From: Chlamydiota bacterium
GTDB taxonomy: Bacteria > Chlamydiota > Chlamydiia > Chlamydiales > Parachlamydiaceae
Reading direction: 5' to 3'
DNA: 62,586 nt
NCBI GenBank assembly: GCA_013285965.1
Contig: JABDGQ010000005.1
Coordinates: forward strand, 1 to 62,586
A program made the position numbers and the translations under genes. Shown here one piece after another: positions 1-8,511 of this stretch. The notes below the pieces were generated by a model that saw only the letters and a program-made list of their open reading frames with translations, did no database searches and was not told the origin of the DNA. Within the stretch, counting starts at the first letter, position 1, and the number at the start of each line of letters is the position of its first letter.

Positions 1-8
1 GTATTAGC

Positions 9-596
9 ATGACAAAATTTCTCAATCGGGAAAGTAATTACCCCATTCAACCCCTTATCTTATCGCGTGTCTCCTCAAGAGCATTTAGTCCTGAGCGTTT
101 ATCAGAGGATGAGCTAATGGGATTATTTGAAGCAGCTCGCTGGGCCCCTTCTTCTTACAATGGACAGCCATGGCGTTTTGTCTATGCACGACGTGGTGAG
201 GCTGAGTGGGAAATGTTTTTTAATGTCTTAGTAGATTTTAATAAATCATGGTGTAAAAATGCCGATACGCTAGTGGCAATAGTGGCACGCAAAAATTTCG
301 AACACAATAATCAACCCTGCAAAACATCTTTTTTAGATACTGGTGCCGCTTGGATGAGCTTGGCCTTAGAGGCGCATGCAAAAGGAATTGTGGCTCATGG
401 CATGGAAGGATTTGATTATGAGGCACTCAAGCAAGGGCTAAAAATTCCCGATATATTCGCCATTCAGGCTATGGTAGCTCTAGGCAAACAGGGTAAAAAA
501 GAGGAATTATCTGCAGAATTACAGGCAAAAGAAGTGCCATCAACACGCAAACCATTAGAAGAGATCGTAGCCAAAGGGCATTTTCCTTTTAAATAA
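9..596 (+). CDS. Nitroreductase family protein
   Basis: A 195-residue FMN-dependent nitroreductase-fold protein. The family reduces nitro groups, quinones or flavins with NAD(P)H in the cytoplasm; the substrate here is unknown. The N-terminal part has the typical 'SRVSSRAFSPERLSEDEL' start (residues 19-36) followed by ARWAPSSYNGQPW (43-55), the FMN-phosphate and ring contact region of the family. The C-terminal 'ALGKQGK' segment matches the usual strand near the end. Length is normal for a compact nitroreductase. The ATG lies eight bases from the window edge, so any upstream partner is not visible. It is followed directly by a dispersed inverted repeat. The family is clear; the specific function is not. 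Confidence 0.85.
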   Translation: MTKFLNRESNYPIQPLILSRVSSRAFSPERLSEDELMGLFEAARWAPSSYNGQPWRFVYARRGEAEWEMFFNVLVDFNKSWCKNADTLVAIVARKNFEHNNQPCKTSFLDTGAAWMSLALEAHAKGIVAHGMEGFDYEALKQGLKIPDIFAIQAMVALGKQGKKEELSAELQAKEVPSTRKPLEEIVAKGHFPFK

Positions 597-599
597 TTT

Positions 600-766
600 A
601 CTCACCTTACGCATAACTTGAACAAGTGATTTTTGACATAGCCTAGAGCTATCTATGAGGAGACAGATTCCATCAAATAGCCTAAGCTCTTTGCAAAATG
701 TATCTCCTTTATAGATGGCTGCAGATAGGCACTAAAGGTACTCTTCAAGTTATGCGTAAGATGAGT
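600..766. repeat. MITE-like dispersed repeat, family R1, full copy
   Basis: A 167-bp element with 23-bp terminal inverted repeats. The left end (600-622) begins ACTCACCTTACGCATAA, and the right end (744-766) is its reverse complement with one mismatch. The interior has a block (623-652) also found in the copy at 4475-4587, and a block near 707-735 that recurs at 22331 and, reversed, at 24540. It has no coding capacity and fills the gap between the nitroreductase and the end of the LptA-like gene. Confidence 0.75.
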
Positions 767-769
767 AAT

Positions 770-2290
770 TTAATCCACATCTTTAAAACATTCTTTAAAG
801 CGTGCATTTTCACGATCCATAAAGGTAAAACGGACATCACCTTGCCCGTGAATAACCTCTTTATTGGATACTTGATCGCGATAAACTTGTAGCGCAGGAG
901 CACTAATTCTTAGCTGATTGACCTTGTCCAAAAATAAGACGCGCTTATCACCGCTAGCACTTAAAAATAACTCAAGGCGCGTAGGAAAAAAATTAATTTT
1001 GTCAGCTAATGCATAATGCAAGATAGAGCCAGCCTCATTTAAATGTCCATCAAAACGATTGAAGACACGCACATTACCCTCTAAAATAATCTCATCAACT
1101 GACATATTCTGATCTTGCCATTTGTAGAAAAAGTGCATAGTATCAGCATACATTTCACCAAAGGCATTCTCTAAACGCACTTGATTATTCTTAGATGGTA
1201 ATTCGGCATCATTAATGAGCTCTCCATACAAAAATACTTCATGTAAAGCATGGTCAATAAAGAGGGGTCCCGGGCAATAAATGCGATTTTCACCACCCTT
1301 TTTTGGATCAGCATCATAGCTTAAGAAAATTTTTTGAGGGGCTTGGATTGATTTTAATTGCCGTTTGCCTGAATTCTGCTGGGCACTTATTACTAACTCA
1401 TGCTCGGTTTTAAGATTAAAAAATTCTTTCTCATTGAGCTTAACATTACCTTGTAAGCGCAGACTATGCGAATGGTCATCAAAAATTAATTGATCGGCAC
1501 TAAAATCTACAATCTTATTTCCAATATTGCCATCTTGCAAAAAACTGAACTGACCGATTGGTTGCGTCAATCGCAACATACGTTCATTGGTATCAATATC
1601 AACGATTGGCGCTTCAATAAAATCGCCTTGCCTATTACTCATTTTACATAAAGTAGTTGGTAGATATGTTTTTAGCTGCAAAGAACCTACCGTTGCTTCG
1701 TTACTGCTAGATAAGCGTTGATAAATGGCCTGATCTGCACTAACAAAATATTGATTATCATAATTTAAGCGTACATTACCATCCCCTTGCAGCTGCTGTA
1801 AAAGAATTTTAGGGCGTGTTTGTGCTTCAGTCTGCTCACGCGTTAAAATTACACTAGCCTGTAAGCTTTTTATTTCTAAAGCAAAATGGTGCGCCCCGTT
1901 GCCTTCATGTCTGTAAATTACATCTTGATCTATGGCATTACCACTAAAAGTACCTGTGAGGCGATTGTAATCAATCTGCACATATTGACAACGCAATTGC
2001 CCGCCATCTTGCAGTTGAATATTAACTAGCCCCTCCATCCCTAAAAGCGAGGATTTAGAATTTTTATCTTTACCAAATGGGGGAGAAAATGAAAAACGAT
2101 TCGCCGTAATTTTACCTAAGCTGTGTAGTACACTCACAGAGCCTGTCAAAATAATTTCTTGACCATTATATTCTACATCGCCTGACTCTACCTGCATTGC
2201 ATCGTTTTGATTTTCATTAGTAATTGCTAACGCCGTTGCTGCCATCAAGCCTATTTGCAAAGCAATGGCTAAATATATTACTTTAATCAT
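770..2290 (-). CDS. LptA/OstA-like LPS transport periplasmic protein
   Basis: A 506-residue exported protein with an N-terminal hydrophobic signal (residues 1-23, ending around TALA). The body is beta-rich and resembles the OstA/LptA fold, with repeated 'V..NG..I.L.GSV.V' and 'L.LQGNVKLNEKE' strands (residues about 38-60 and 280-300) and a late 'ILEGNVRVF' strand. LptA bridges the inner and outer membrane for LPS. At 506 residues it is about three times longer than E. coli LptA, consistent with several OstA-like repeats. It overlaps the upstream gene by four bases, implying translational coupling in a kdsA-led operon. The assignment is by fold-like pattern and context, not by strong motif identity. 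Confidence 0.6.
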   Translation of the reverse strand: MIKVIYLAIALQIGLMAATALAITNENQNDAMQVESGDVEYNGQEIILTGSVSVLHSLGKITANRFSFSPPFGKDKNSKSSLLGMEGLVNIQLQDGGQLRCQYVQIDYNRLTGTFSGNAIDQDVIYRHEGNGAHHFALEIKSLQASVILTREQTEAQTRPKILLQQLQGDGNVRLNYDNQYFVSADQAIYQRLSSSNEATVGSLQLKTYLPTTLCKMSNRQGDFIEAPIVDIDTNERMLRLTQPIGQFSFLQDGNIGNKIVDFSADQLIFDDHSHSLRLQGNVKLNEKEFFNLKTEHELVISAQQNSGKRQLKSIQAPQKIFLSYDADPKKGGENRIYCPGPLFIDHALHEVFLYGELINDAELPSKNNQVRLENAFGEMYADTMHFFYKWQDQNMSVDEIILEGNVRVFNRFDGHLNEAGSILHYALADKINFFPTRLELFLSASGDKRVLFLDKVNQLRISAPALQVYRDQVSNKEVIHGQGDVRFTFMDRENARFKECFKDVD

Positions 2291-2883
2291 AGTTTAAACA
2301 ATGAACTTTGCAACTGTTCAGCCTTAAAATGTGGTTGATTAGTTAGCGAGAAAAACATTTTTCTAGTGCTTCCCAGCATGTAAGGAGTATGCATTAGGGC
2401 AATATTTGGCCAATTATAACCTGTAATAATATGCCTTGCTAAATGTACATTGCAAGCCTCTAACTGATTAGTTTGATATGAGTAAAAAGCACTATCAGCT
2501 GTACCTTGCAACACCAATTGTTTAGCGGAGTTGCTCTGTGAATCACCCATGAGTTGCTCTTGTACAGTAAAAGTTGCTTGTTCAAATCGCTCTACTAGTT
2601 TATCGCAAGATAGATTGGGTGAGAATATTAGATTGGAATTATTACTATTTAAACGCCACTGTAAACGATTATTATCTTTAGTATAGAGCATTTGTTTACT
2701 TACACCACGGCGTAGATTGCAATATTGACAGTTTTGCACTTTGACATCTTTGCGCGTATGATTGCGCAAAAGGCTCTCATAAGCAATTTTGCCTTGCGGT
2801 AACGAATCATAAATATAATAAGTAATAGCGCCAACACCTATACACCAGGCGCTTATTGCAAATATGACATGTTTTAAAAACAT
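2287..2883 (-). CDS. LptC-position membrane-anchored protein
   Basis: A 198-residue protein with one N-terminal membrane anchor (about residues 4-24) and a predicted periplasmic remainder. It lies between kdsA and the LptA-like gene, with 14 bases to kdsA and a four-base overlap with the next gene. LptC is a single-pass protein that passes LPS from LptBFG to LptA, so position and topology suggest this role. The sequence itself carries no motif I recognise, apart from a QNCQYCNLRRG segment (about residues 50-60) with two cysteines. Read it as a conserved chlamydial hypothetical with an inferred LPS-transport role. Confidence 0.55.
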   Translation of the reverse strand: MFLKHVIFAISAWCIGVGAITYYIYDSLPQGKIAYESLLRNHTRKDVKVQNCQYCNLRRGVSKQMLYTKDNNRLQWRLNSNNSNLIFSPNLSCDKLVERFEQATFTVQEQLMGDSQSNSAKQLVLQGTADSAFYSYQTNQLEACNVHLARHIITGYNWPNIALMHTPYMLGSTRKMFFSLTNQPHFKAEQLQSSLFKL

Positions 2884-2897
2884 CTAAAAAAATTCAT

Positions 2898-3737
2898 TTA
2901 TTGGTTGTTTGAATGTTTATGCGATTGTATCATATCATATAGTTGGCTACATTGCGGGAGCAAAGTGTCTAATTCTTTGAAATCCATTACGGTGGAAGCA
3001 TCACTCATCGCTTTGGCAGGATTTGGGTGCGCTTCAATAAAAAGGCAATCTACTCCTGCCCCTAAGGCCGCTTTTACTAAGAAAGGAATGAATTGGCGGG
3101 CACCACCTGATTTATCGCCCAGTTTACCAGGCTGTTGTACGGCATGGGTAGCATCGTAGCAAACAGGATAACCAAATTCTTGCATAATGGGTATGGCTGT
3201 CATATCACTTACTAATTGATTATAGCCAAATGTAGTGCCACGCTCGACTAAAATGATTTGTTTGTTATCAGCTGCTACAATTTTATTAACTACATTACCC
3301 ATATCCCAGGGAGCCAAAAACTGCCCCTTCTTAACACTAACAATCGCCCCAGTTTCAGCAGCTGCACAAATTAAATCAGTTTGTCGGCATAGGAAAGCTG
3401 GTATTTGCAATATATCGCATACCTGTGCGGCAGCAGCGGCTTCTTCTGGACTATGAATATCAGTAACAATTGGCAAATCTAATTCTTCTTTTACCTTTTG
3501 CAAGATACGCAAACCCTCTTGCAGTCCTGGACCGCGAAAAGAATGATATGAAGAACGATTGGCCTTATCATAACTTGATTTGAAAATTAAATTTACATTG
3601 TGGCGTGCGAACATTTTTTTCAAGCTCTCGGCAGCTGCCAAACAATGTGATTCGCTTTCAATTACACAAGGCCCTGACATAATTACTAAGCGGTTGCCAT
3701 GGCCAATAGAAAAATTTTTAACTCTTATTTTTTGCAT
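2898..3737 (-). CDS. kdsA: 3-deoxy-8-phosphooctulonate synthase (KDO8P synthase)
   Basis: KdsA condenses phosphoenolpyruvate with arabinose 5-phosphate to make Kdo-8-phosphate for LPS inner core. The 279-residue length is standard. The protein shows SGPCVIESES (21-30) and KSSYDKANRSS (53-63), the PEP/A5P-binding segments of the DAHP/KDO8P synthase barrel, and a late 'FIEAHPNP.KA.SD' segment that in this family closes the active site. It heads a minus-strand group with the LptC-position and LptA-like genes; folK lies 13 bases upstream. Kdo synthesis next to Lpt-like genes is the expected chlamydial association. Very secure. Confidence 0.96.
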   Translation of the reverse strand: MQKIRVKNFSIGHGNRLVIMSGPCVIESESHCLAAAESLKKMFARHNVNLIFKSSYDKANRSSYHSFRGPGLQEGLRILQKVKEELDLPIVTDIHSPEEAAAAAQVCDILQIPAFLCRQTDLICAAAETGAIVSVKKGQFLAPWDMGNVVNKIVAADNKQIILVERGTTFGYNQLVSDMTAIPIMQEFGYPVCYDATHAVQQPGKLGDKSGGARQFIPFLVKAALGAGVDCLFIEAHPNPAKAMSDASTVMDFKELDTLLPQCSQLYDMIQSHKHSNNQ

Positions 3738-3750
3738 AATAATTTGTCAT

Positions 3751-4284
3751 TTAAATGTTTAAAAAAATATTTTTCTCTAAGAGTCGTATTGCTTGCCCAG
3801 GATCTTTTAGCGAAACCTCTTTGATCAGATCATCGATCTTAAATTGAAAACTCTCTCCTTTTATTTCTAACCAAATTTGAGCTATTAGATCGCGCAAAGG
3901 AACTAATACAAACAACCTATTTTGCCATCTTGGGTGCGGAATTTCAAGCTCAGTAGAGCAATATTGCTGCTGATCATAAAATATAATATCGATATCGATA
4001 GGACGATCAGCGTTTTTAGGTTTAGGCTGTTTGCCTAATTTTTTTTCAATAATTTGTGTACACTCAAAAACTTTCACTGGCGAGAGTAGCGTTTCAAAAG
4101 AACAGATCATATTGACAAATAGAGATGGATGTGTCGTATTGAGAGCACTGGTAGCATAAAAATGGGAATGTTTTAGATTAAACACCTCGGCACTAGTTCT
4201 CAATTCATGCAAAGCTTTATTTAATTGCCCAAGTACATCGCCCTGATTACCACCCAAGCTTAAATAAACTTGTTTATATTTCAT
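3751..4284 (-). CDS. folK: 2-amino-4-hydroxy-6-hydroxymethyldihydropteridine pyrophosphokinase
   Basis: HPPK transfers pyrophosphate from ATP to 6-hydroxymethyl-7,8-dihydropterin in folate synthesis. The 177-residue protein has the N-terminal 'SLGGNQGD' (9-16), the signature RPIDIDI (94-100) with the two magnesium-binding aspartates, and the HPRW..R segment (117-123). No folP or folB domain is attached and none is encoded nearby, so this is a stand-alone HPPK. It is probably cotranscribed with kdsA, which starts 13 bases after its stop. The start is the ATG directly before KYKQVYLSLGG. Confidence 0.93.
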   Translation of the reverse strand: MKYKQVYLSLGGNQGDVLGQLNKALHELRTSAEVFNLKHSHFYATSALNTTHPSLFVNMICSFETLLSPVKVFECTQIIEKKLGKQPKPKNADRPIDIDIIFYDQQQYCSTELEIPHPRWQNRLFVLVPLRDLIAQIWLEIKGESFQFKIDDLIKEVSLKDPGQAIRLLEKNIFLNI

Positions 4285-4602
4285 ATAATTAAATTCTATC
4301 AGTGGGTTGGATAAATATACTTAAAAGTTGACAAAGAAAATTTAACGATTCAACTGTAATTGTTTAAGAAATAGATGTTAACACACTTAGAGCATTACCT
4401 TCAATCCTCATAATCAATAATCCCCTAAACATCAGTTGACAGTAAAAAAATTATTATTATATTGAGATTAAAGAACTCATCTTAGGCATAATTTGAACAA
4501 GTGATTTTTGACATAGCCTAGAGCTATATATATATATGGCTGTGGATAGGTACTAAAGGCACTCTTCAAATTATGCGTAAGGTTAGTAAAGAGGACTCAT
4601 TT
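4285..4602. other. Intergenic region with an R1 repeat
   Basis: This 318-base gap separates the divergent folK and GMC oxidoreductase genes. The first 190 bases are AT-rich and hold no gene I can support; promoters for both directions are expected here but none is clear. The rest is the R1 repeat copy at 4475-4587, which ends 15 bases before the GMC start codon. Confidence 0.5.
4475..4587. repeat. MITE-like dispersed repeat, family R1, full copy
   Basis: A 113-bp copy with both ends: 4475-4497 begins ACTCATCTTAGGCATAA, and 4565-4587 is the inverted end. It shares the interior block 'GTGATTTTTGACATAGCC' with the copy at 600-766 and has an AT dinucleotide run in the middle. It directly precedes the GMC oxidoreductase and even contains an in-frame ATG (4573). 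Confidence 0.75.
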
Positions 4603-6378
4603 ATGAAAATCAAATTTATTGCTCTTATTTTAGTAAATGCCACAGTAAGATTATTTGGTGAGCAATGCTGTCAAGGCACCCATAGCCATTGTACACGAGC
4701 GCAAAACGAAAGGATCTTTGAGGCAGATATTATTGTAGTTGGTGGGGGTGCCGCCGGATGTGTACTGATGAACCAACTCTCCCAAAATGGTCTCTATTCA
4801 GTGTTAGGGATAGAGGGTGGTCCAAATTTAACTACCGATCCAGCTATTGAAGCTGTAGGACTTCCTGCATTTCTGTTGCCGGCAACAAATAGCTATAAAT
4901 ATTTTTGGTGGGGCTGGAAACAAAGCAAGCCCCAGAGCACTCTTAACGGACGTATTGGCAGTGATTGGATAACAGGAATGATATTGGGCGGCGGCTCATC
5001 AGTAAATGGTCTATACTATGGTCGCGGCTCAAATGCTGTATACTCACGCTGGGAAGAGGTGTCAGGCAGCACCAACTGGAGTTTAGATAAAATATTGGCA
5101 AGCTTTGAGGAAGTTGAGAACTATCACACAACTTTGCCAACAGATACACGAGGAAATAAAGGACCTCTAAACATATTACAGACACCAACGATTTCTCAAA
5201 TAACTGAAAATATACTGCTACCTTGTACAACAATAGCCTTTCCAGGAATTCCTATAGTAGATGATTATAATGATCCAAGTGTAGAGAATTGCATTGATCC
5301 GCGCGCACAATGGTTAATTGATCCTACGGGGACCAAGAGAGTAAGTAGTGCTACAGCTTTTTTAAACGATTCCGTTATGACTAAAGATGGTTACGGAGTT
5401 AACGGACATACCCTAAGGGTACTTTTTGAATCAATAGCTGTGAAAATAGTATTTAATGAACACGGGCGGGCCAAAACAGTACAATTTATAAAGGATGGTA
5501 AACTTTGTCAAGCGCATGCTCGGAAAGCTGTCGTTTTGGCTGGTGGCATAAACAGCAGTAAGTTGTTACAACTCTCTGGCATTGGCCCTAAAAACGCTCT
5601 TGAGAAAGCTGGCATTAAACCTGTCTTTATCAATGAGAACGTGGGGAAACATCTGCAAAATCATCCCCTTCTTTCCATATTTTTGTTAGCCAATCCAGCA
5701 GATAATGGTATTCCCAATGACGCACCCTACGCCTTCACTATCCACAATGTTTATTTACCAGTTGTAGGACAGAGTGCCAGCGATCCGCGCATGTTGCAAA
5801 TTTTATTTGAATTCTTACCAGCCAACGTCCAAGTGCCCTATCCGCTTCTAGCGATTGGATTTGAGCTTTTAAATCCAAAAAGTGAAGGCGATGTTGAAAT
5901 CCAAAGCGACAATTCTTTTCAAATTGCAGCTGTGAATGATGGTTTTTACACAAATCCAGTCGATCTGCTAAATATGAAAGATGCTATCAAGGTTTATATA
6001 AAGGCGTTACTTGAACAGCTAGCTCTTGTAGACCCAGCAACACCCTTTTACAAACCAATACCACAAGACCCAATTAATAATGTCATTATATCTGGCTATA
6101 ATGATGCCACAGTAGAAGCATATGTGAGAAATAACACTAATCTTGTGGGAGATGGACGCCACTTTACATCTCACTGTAAAATGGCACCTTTGGATAAAGG
6201 TGGTGTAGTAGATGGTGATACACGTGTTTATGGCACAACTAACTGTTTTGTTGCCGACTGCTCGATTTGTCCAGTAATTCCCAATATTAATACCACAGGA
6301 CCTGCTGTAATGATTGGATGGGAGAGTAGTAAAATTTTAAAACGGGTGTTGGCGCAAAAAAGAGAAGTACATCATTGA
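4603..6378 (+). CDS. Secreted GMC-family oxidoreductase
   Basis: A 591-residue flavoprotein of the glucose-methanol-choline family, which oxidises alcohols or sugars using FAD. An N-terminal signal (MKIKFIALILVNATVRLFG) suggests export. Next come the FAD fold 'IIVVGGGAAGCVLMNQL', the GMC segment 'MILGGGSSVNGLYYGRGS' and the second GMC signature 'AGGINSSKLLQLSGIGP'. Near the end, RHFTSHCKMA supplies the catalytic histidine position and IPNINTTGPAVMI the second active-site position (Asn). I chose the ATG at 4603 because GAGGA lies seven bases upstream and the signal peptide starts there; an earlier in-frame ATG at 4573 lies inside the R1 repeat. An exported GMC enzyme in an intracellular bacterium is unusual and may be horizontally acquired. 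The substrate is unknown. Confidence 0.88.
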   Translation: MKIKFIALILVNATVRLFGEQCCQGTHSHCTRAQNERIFEADIIVVGGGAAGCVLMNQLSQNGLYSVLGIEGGPNLTTDPAIEAVGLPAFLLPATNSYKYFWWGWKQSKPQSTLNGRIGSDWITGMILGGGSSVNGLYYGRGSNAVYSRWEEVSGSTNWSLDKILASFEEVENYHTTLPTDTRGNKGPLNILQTPTISQITENILLPCTTIAFPGIPIVDDYNDPSVENCIDPRAQWLIDPTGTKRVSSATAFLNDSVMTKDGYGVNGHTLRVLFESIAVKIVFNEHGRAKTVQFIKDGKLCQAHARKAVVLAGGINSSKLLQLSGIGPKNALEKAGIKPVFINENVGKHLQNHPLLSIFLLANPADNGIPNDAPYAFTIHNVYLPVVGQSASDPRMLQILFEFLPANVQVPYPLLAIGFELLNPKSEGDVEIQSDNSFQIAAVNDGFYTNPVDLLNMKDAIKVYIKALLEQLALVDPATPFYKPIPQDPINNVIISGYNDATVEAYVRNNTNLVGDGRHFTSHCKMAPLDKGGVVDGDTRVYGTTNCFVADCSICPVIPNINTTGPAVMIGWESSKILKRVLAQKREVHH

Positions 6379-6406
6379 GAACTGGTTTTTCACAAATTTT
6401 TAGCTT

Positions 6407-7906
6407 TCATATATTTTGACTATGAATAGGATAAAAACTTGTGACTTCTTGACTCCACTCTTGACTAGTAGCACGTAAAATGGCTTGTTTAGTCCAGTTT
6501 GAAACGTGCACATCGGTGCGTATAATATAGGCTCGATCTAGTTGATCTGGGTAACCCCTAATGTAAGTTTTATCGCAATTCATCCCAATTGGCAGTGTTG
6601 TAACGATTAATTTTTCTTCATTATCAGGGTCGGCTAGGTATTCAAATATATGCCCGTGTCCCCTAAATATCATTTCTACGCGATGTTCTGGGCTGCTTAG
6701 TTTCAAATAACAAATTATGTCATTAGCATTTAATCTATAGCGACGTGCATGAAAACCAGCCAAATGAGATGGTTCATCATCCTCATATTCAATATCAGCC
6801 CAGTTATAAAGAGTCATTTCTTTTTCAATAGGCATAAAGACTGAATCACGCGCAATTTGAGCCAGCCGTTGTGCAGCAGTTACTATTGGATCAGCGGTAT
6901 TCCCACTTTCTGCTATTAACTTAATGCGTTCACTGAGCTGGCGAGATTTGGGCACGACTTGATAAGCATAAGGAGTGCTTTGTGCAAGTAGAGAAGCCGG
7001 ATCCATAGTTGGTTCAAACAAAGCATGTGTAAATTGTACATATTGGCGTTGGGCTGCACCGTTGATGGAAAAATAGATAGTAAGTGGTAAAGTTTTATAA
7101 AACCAATCCAAAGAATTAGATGTGTAAGTACCATCTAAAATTGTTTTTAAACGTTTATCGTTGCCACACAGCATTTTGTTCAATGCGATATCCTCATGGT
7201 TACCCCGAACTAGATGCACATTTTGTGGATTTTCCTGGCAAAGGAGGGCGAGTAGTTCTATAATTTGCGTTCCATATTGGCCACGATCACAATAATCACC
7301 TAAAAAAATTAGATGGACCCCAGGTTGACATTTGAAATTTTCATCAAGTTGTCCCTGATTGCGTAGTGTACGCAAGTTTTCTATCAAACTCTTAAGATCG
7401 CCATGTAGATCGGCACGCACAAAAAATTGCGGTAAAGGCTCAGGAGCAAGATCAAATTTTTCGATAAATCCTAAGTTCTTTTTATAGTCTACATCGCTCT
7501 TAGTATAAAACTTGGTGTGCTTGAGCAATAATGACATAAATCTTATACCATTAAACTCTAGTTTAGATGTGTCAAATTCGCCTTTTTGTTGACACCACGC
7601 TAAAGTGTAGCGTTCTATTAAAACGGAGACACTGACTTCTCGATTGCCTTGACCAAAAGAGCTGCTGCGCCCTAGTGGAATAGCCGGTAACACTACCGTC
7701 GTACTAACATTTGCAGAGCTTATGCCATCATTTTTACTCTCAAAAGTAGCTGTTGCTTTTACATTAATAGCACTGCTTACAGCTGTTAATGAACATGGCT
7801 CGATTTTATCTTGTGGTGATGAAAATGGTAAATTCGATAAACTTACACCATTACACTTTAAAGTTTGATCCAACGCACCAGATGCATCTTGCATGATTGT
7901 CTCCAT
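6407..7906 (-). CDS. PPP-family serine/threonine phosphatase-like metallophosphoesterase
   Basis: A 499-residue protein with a PP1/PP2A-type metallophosphatase core. The metal-binding motifs occur in order: ADLHGD (about 165), GDYCDRG (about 203) and RGNHED (about 235), followed by FTHALFEP and the late FRGHGH histidine. The family removes phosphate from Ser/Thr residues using two metal ions. The N-terminal 150 residues look low-complexity or disordered, and the last 60 are not conserved family sequence. There is no signal peptide. Such eukaryote-like phosphatases in amoeba symbionts are candidate type III effectors, but secretion is inference. It stands alone on the minus strand between two exported enzymes. 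Confidence 0.85.
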   Translation of the reverse strand: METIMQDASGALDQTLKCNGVSLSNLPFSSPQDKIEPCSLTAVSSAINVKATATFESKNDGISSANVSTTVVLPAIPLGRSSSFGQGNREVSVSVLIERYTLAWCQQKGEFDTSKLEFNGIRFMSLLLKHTKFYTKSDVDYKKNLGFIEKFDLAPEPLPQFFVRADLHGDLKSLIENLRTLRNQGQLDENFKCQPGVHLIFLGDYCDRGQYGTQIIELLALLCQENPQNVHLVRGNHEDIALNKMLCGNDKRLKTILDGTYTSNSLDWFYKTLPLTIYFSINGAAQRQYVQFTHALFEPTMDPASLLAQSTPYAYQVVPKSRQLSERIKLIAESGNTADPIVTAAQRLAQIARDSVFMPIEKEMTLYNWADIEYEDDEPSHLAGFHARRYRLNANDIICYLKLSSPEHRVEMIFRGHGHIFEYLADPDNEEKLIVTTLPIGMNCDKTYIRGYPDQLDRAYIIRTDVHVSNWTKQAILRATSQEWSQEVTSFYPIHSQNI

Positions 7907-7930
7907 CTTAGTGGATGAAAATAGATCTTT

Positions 7931-8005
7931 TGCGAAATTAGTAATAGACTTTTTTGGAAAAACTTATATTTTTTTAGTAGATTTGATTCCAAAAGCAATA
8001 GATTA
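7931..8005. repeat. Dispersed repeat family R2, copy
   Basis: An AT-rich stretch with 'AATAGACTTTTTTGGAAAAA' followed by 'AGTAGATTTGATTCCAAAAG'. The same arrangement recurs at 22260-22326 and 36069-36147. The two ends are loosely inverted (TTTTTTGGAA and TTCCAAAA). It lies just upstream of the PPP phosphatase start and may hold its promoter. Confidence 0.5.
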
Positions 8006-8029
8006 ATTTACACTAAGCACAAAAAATGG

Positions 8030-8380
8030 TCAATCCAATGCTGCTTTAAAAAATTTAGCATCTGCACACATCAATTTATATGGGCGCCGGATTGCCGGTG
8101 AACAATATGGCAAAGTCCATGTTTGTCTAGCGCAAACTGTATGAATTAATTGCGACAGCGGGTCACTTTTAACGGCTTGGTGACTACAGGCAACGTCTGA
8201 TTGATTTATTTTATGATGAATATTGTTAAATTGCTTGGCAGCTTGTCCATTTACTATATCAGCAAGGCGCTGCAAATAACTTTGATCGATCTTTGTAAGA
8301 CAATATGCTATTCCTCCTTTACTACGTTGCTCATGTTGTTGTGTAACATCTGGACTTGGGGTACAGGCTTTGATTGGCAT
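8030..8380 (-). CDS. Hypothetical protein
   Basis: A 116-residue open frame I do not recognise. It has no signal or membrane segment, is fairly rich in Gln, His and Ser, and has five cysteines. An alternative plus-strand frame covers part of the region but looks less protein-like. The Shine-Dalgarno upstream is weak (GATAGAG about eight bases before the ATG). It lies between the phosphatase and the divergent phosphodiester glycosidase gene. It could be a real orphan gene or noise. Confidence 0.4.
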   Translation of the reverse strand: MPIKACTPSPDVTQQHEQRSKGGIAYCLTKIDQSYLQRLADIVNGQAAKQFNNIHHKINQSDVACSHQAVKSDPLSQLIHTVCARQTWTLPYCSPAIRRPYKLMCADAKFFKAALD

Positions 8381-8511
8381 ATAAATAACTCTATCAGCAT
8401 TTAATAGTTAACTATCGTATAACAGGAACAGCGCAACTAAAGCAAATATTATTTTTACAACATCTCCCTTGAAAGGAAATGTGATTTCAAAAGAACTCTA
8501 ATGGAGGATAA

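Noticed and set aside
698-892. 64-codon plus-strand frame
   Set aside because: It starts in an R1 repeat and runs antisense into the LptA-like gene.
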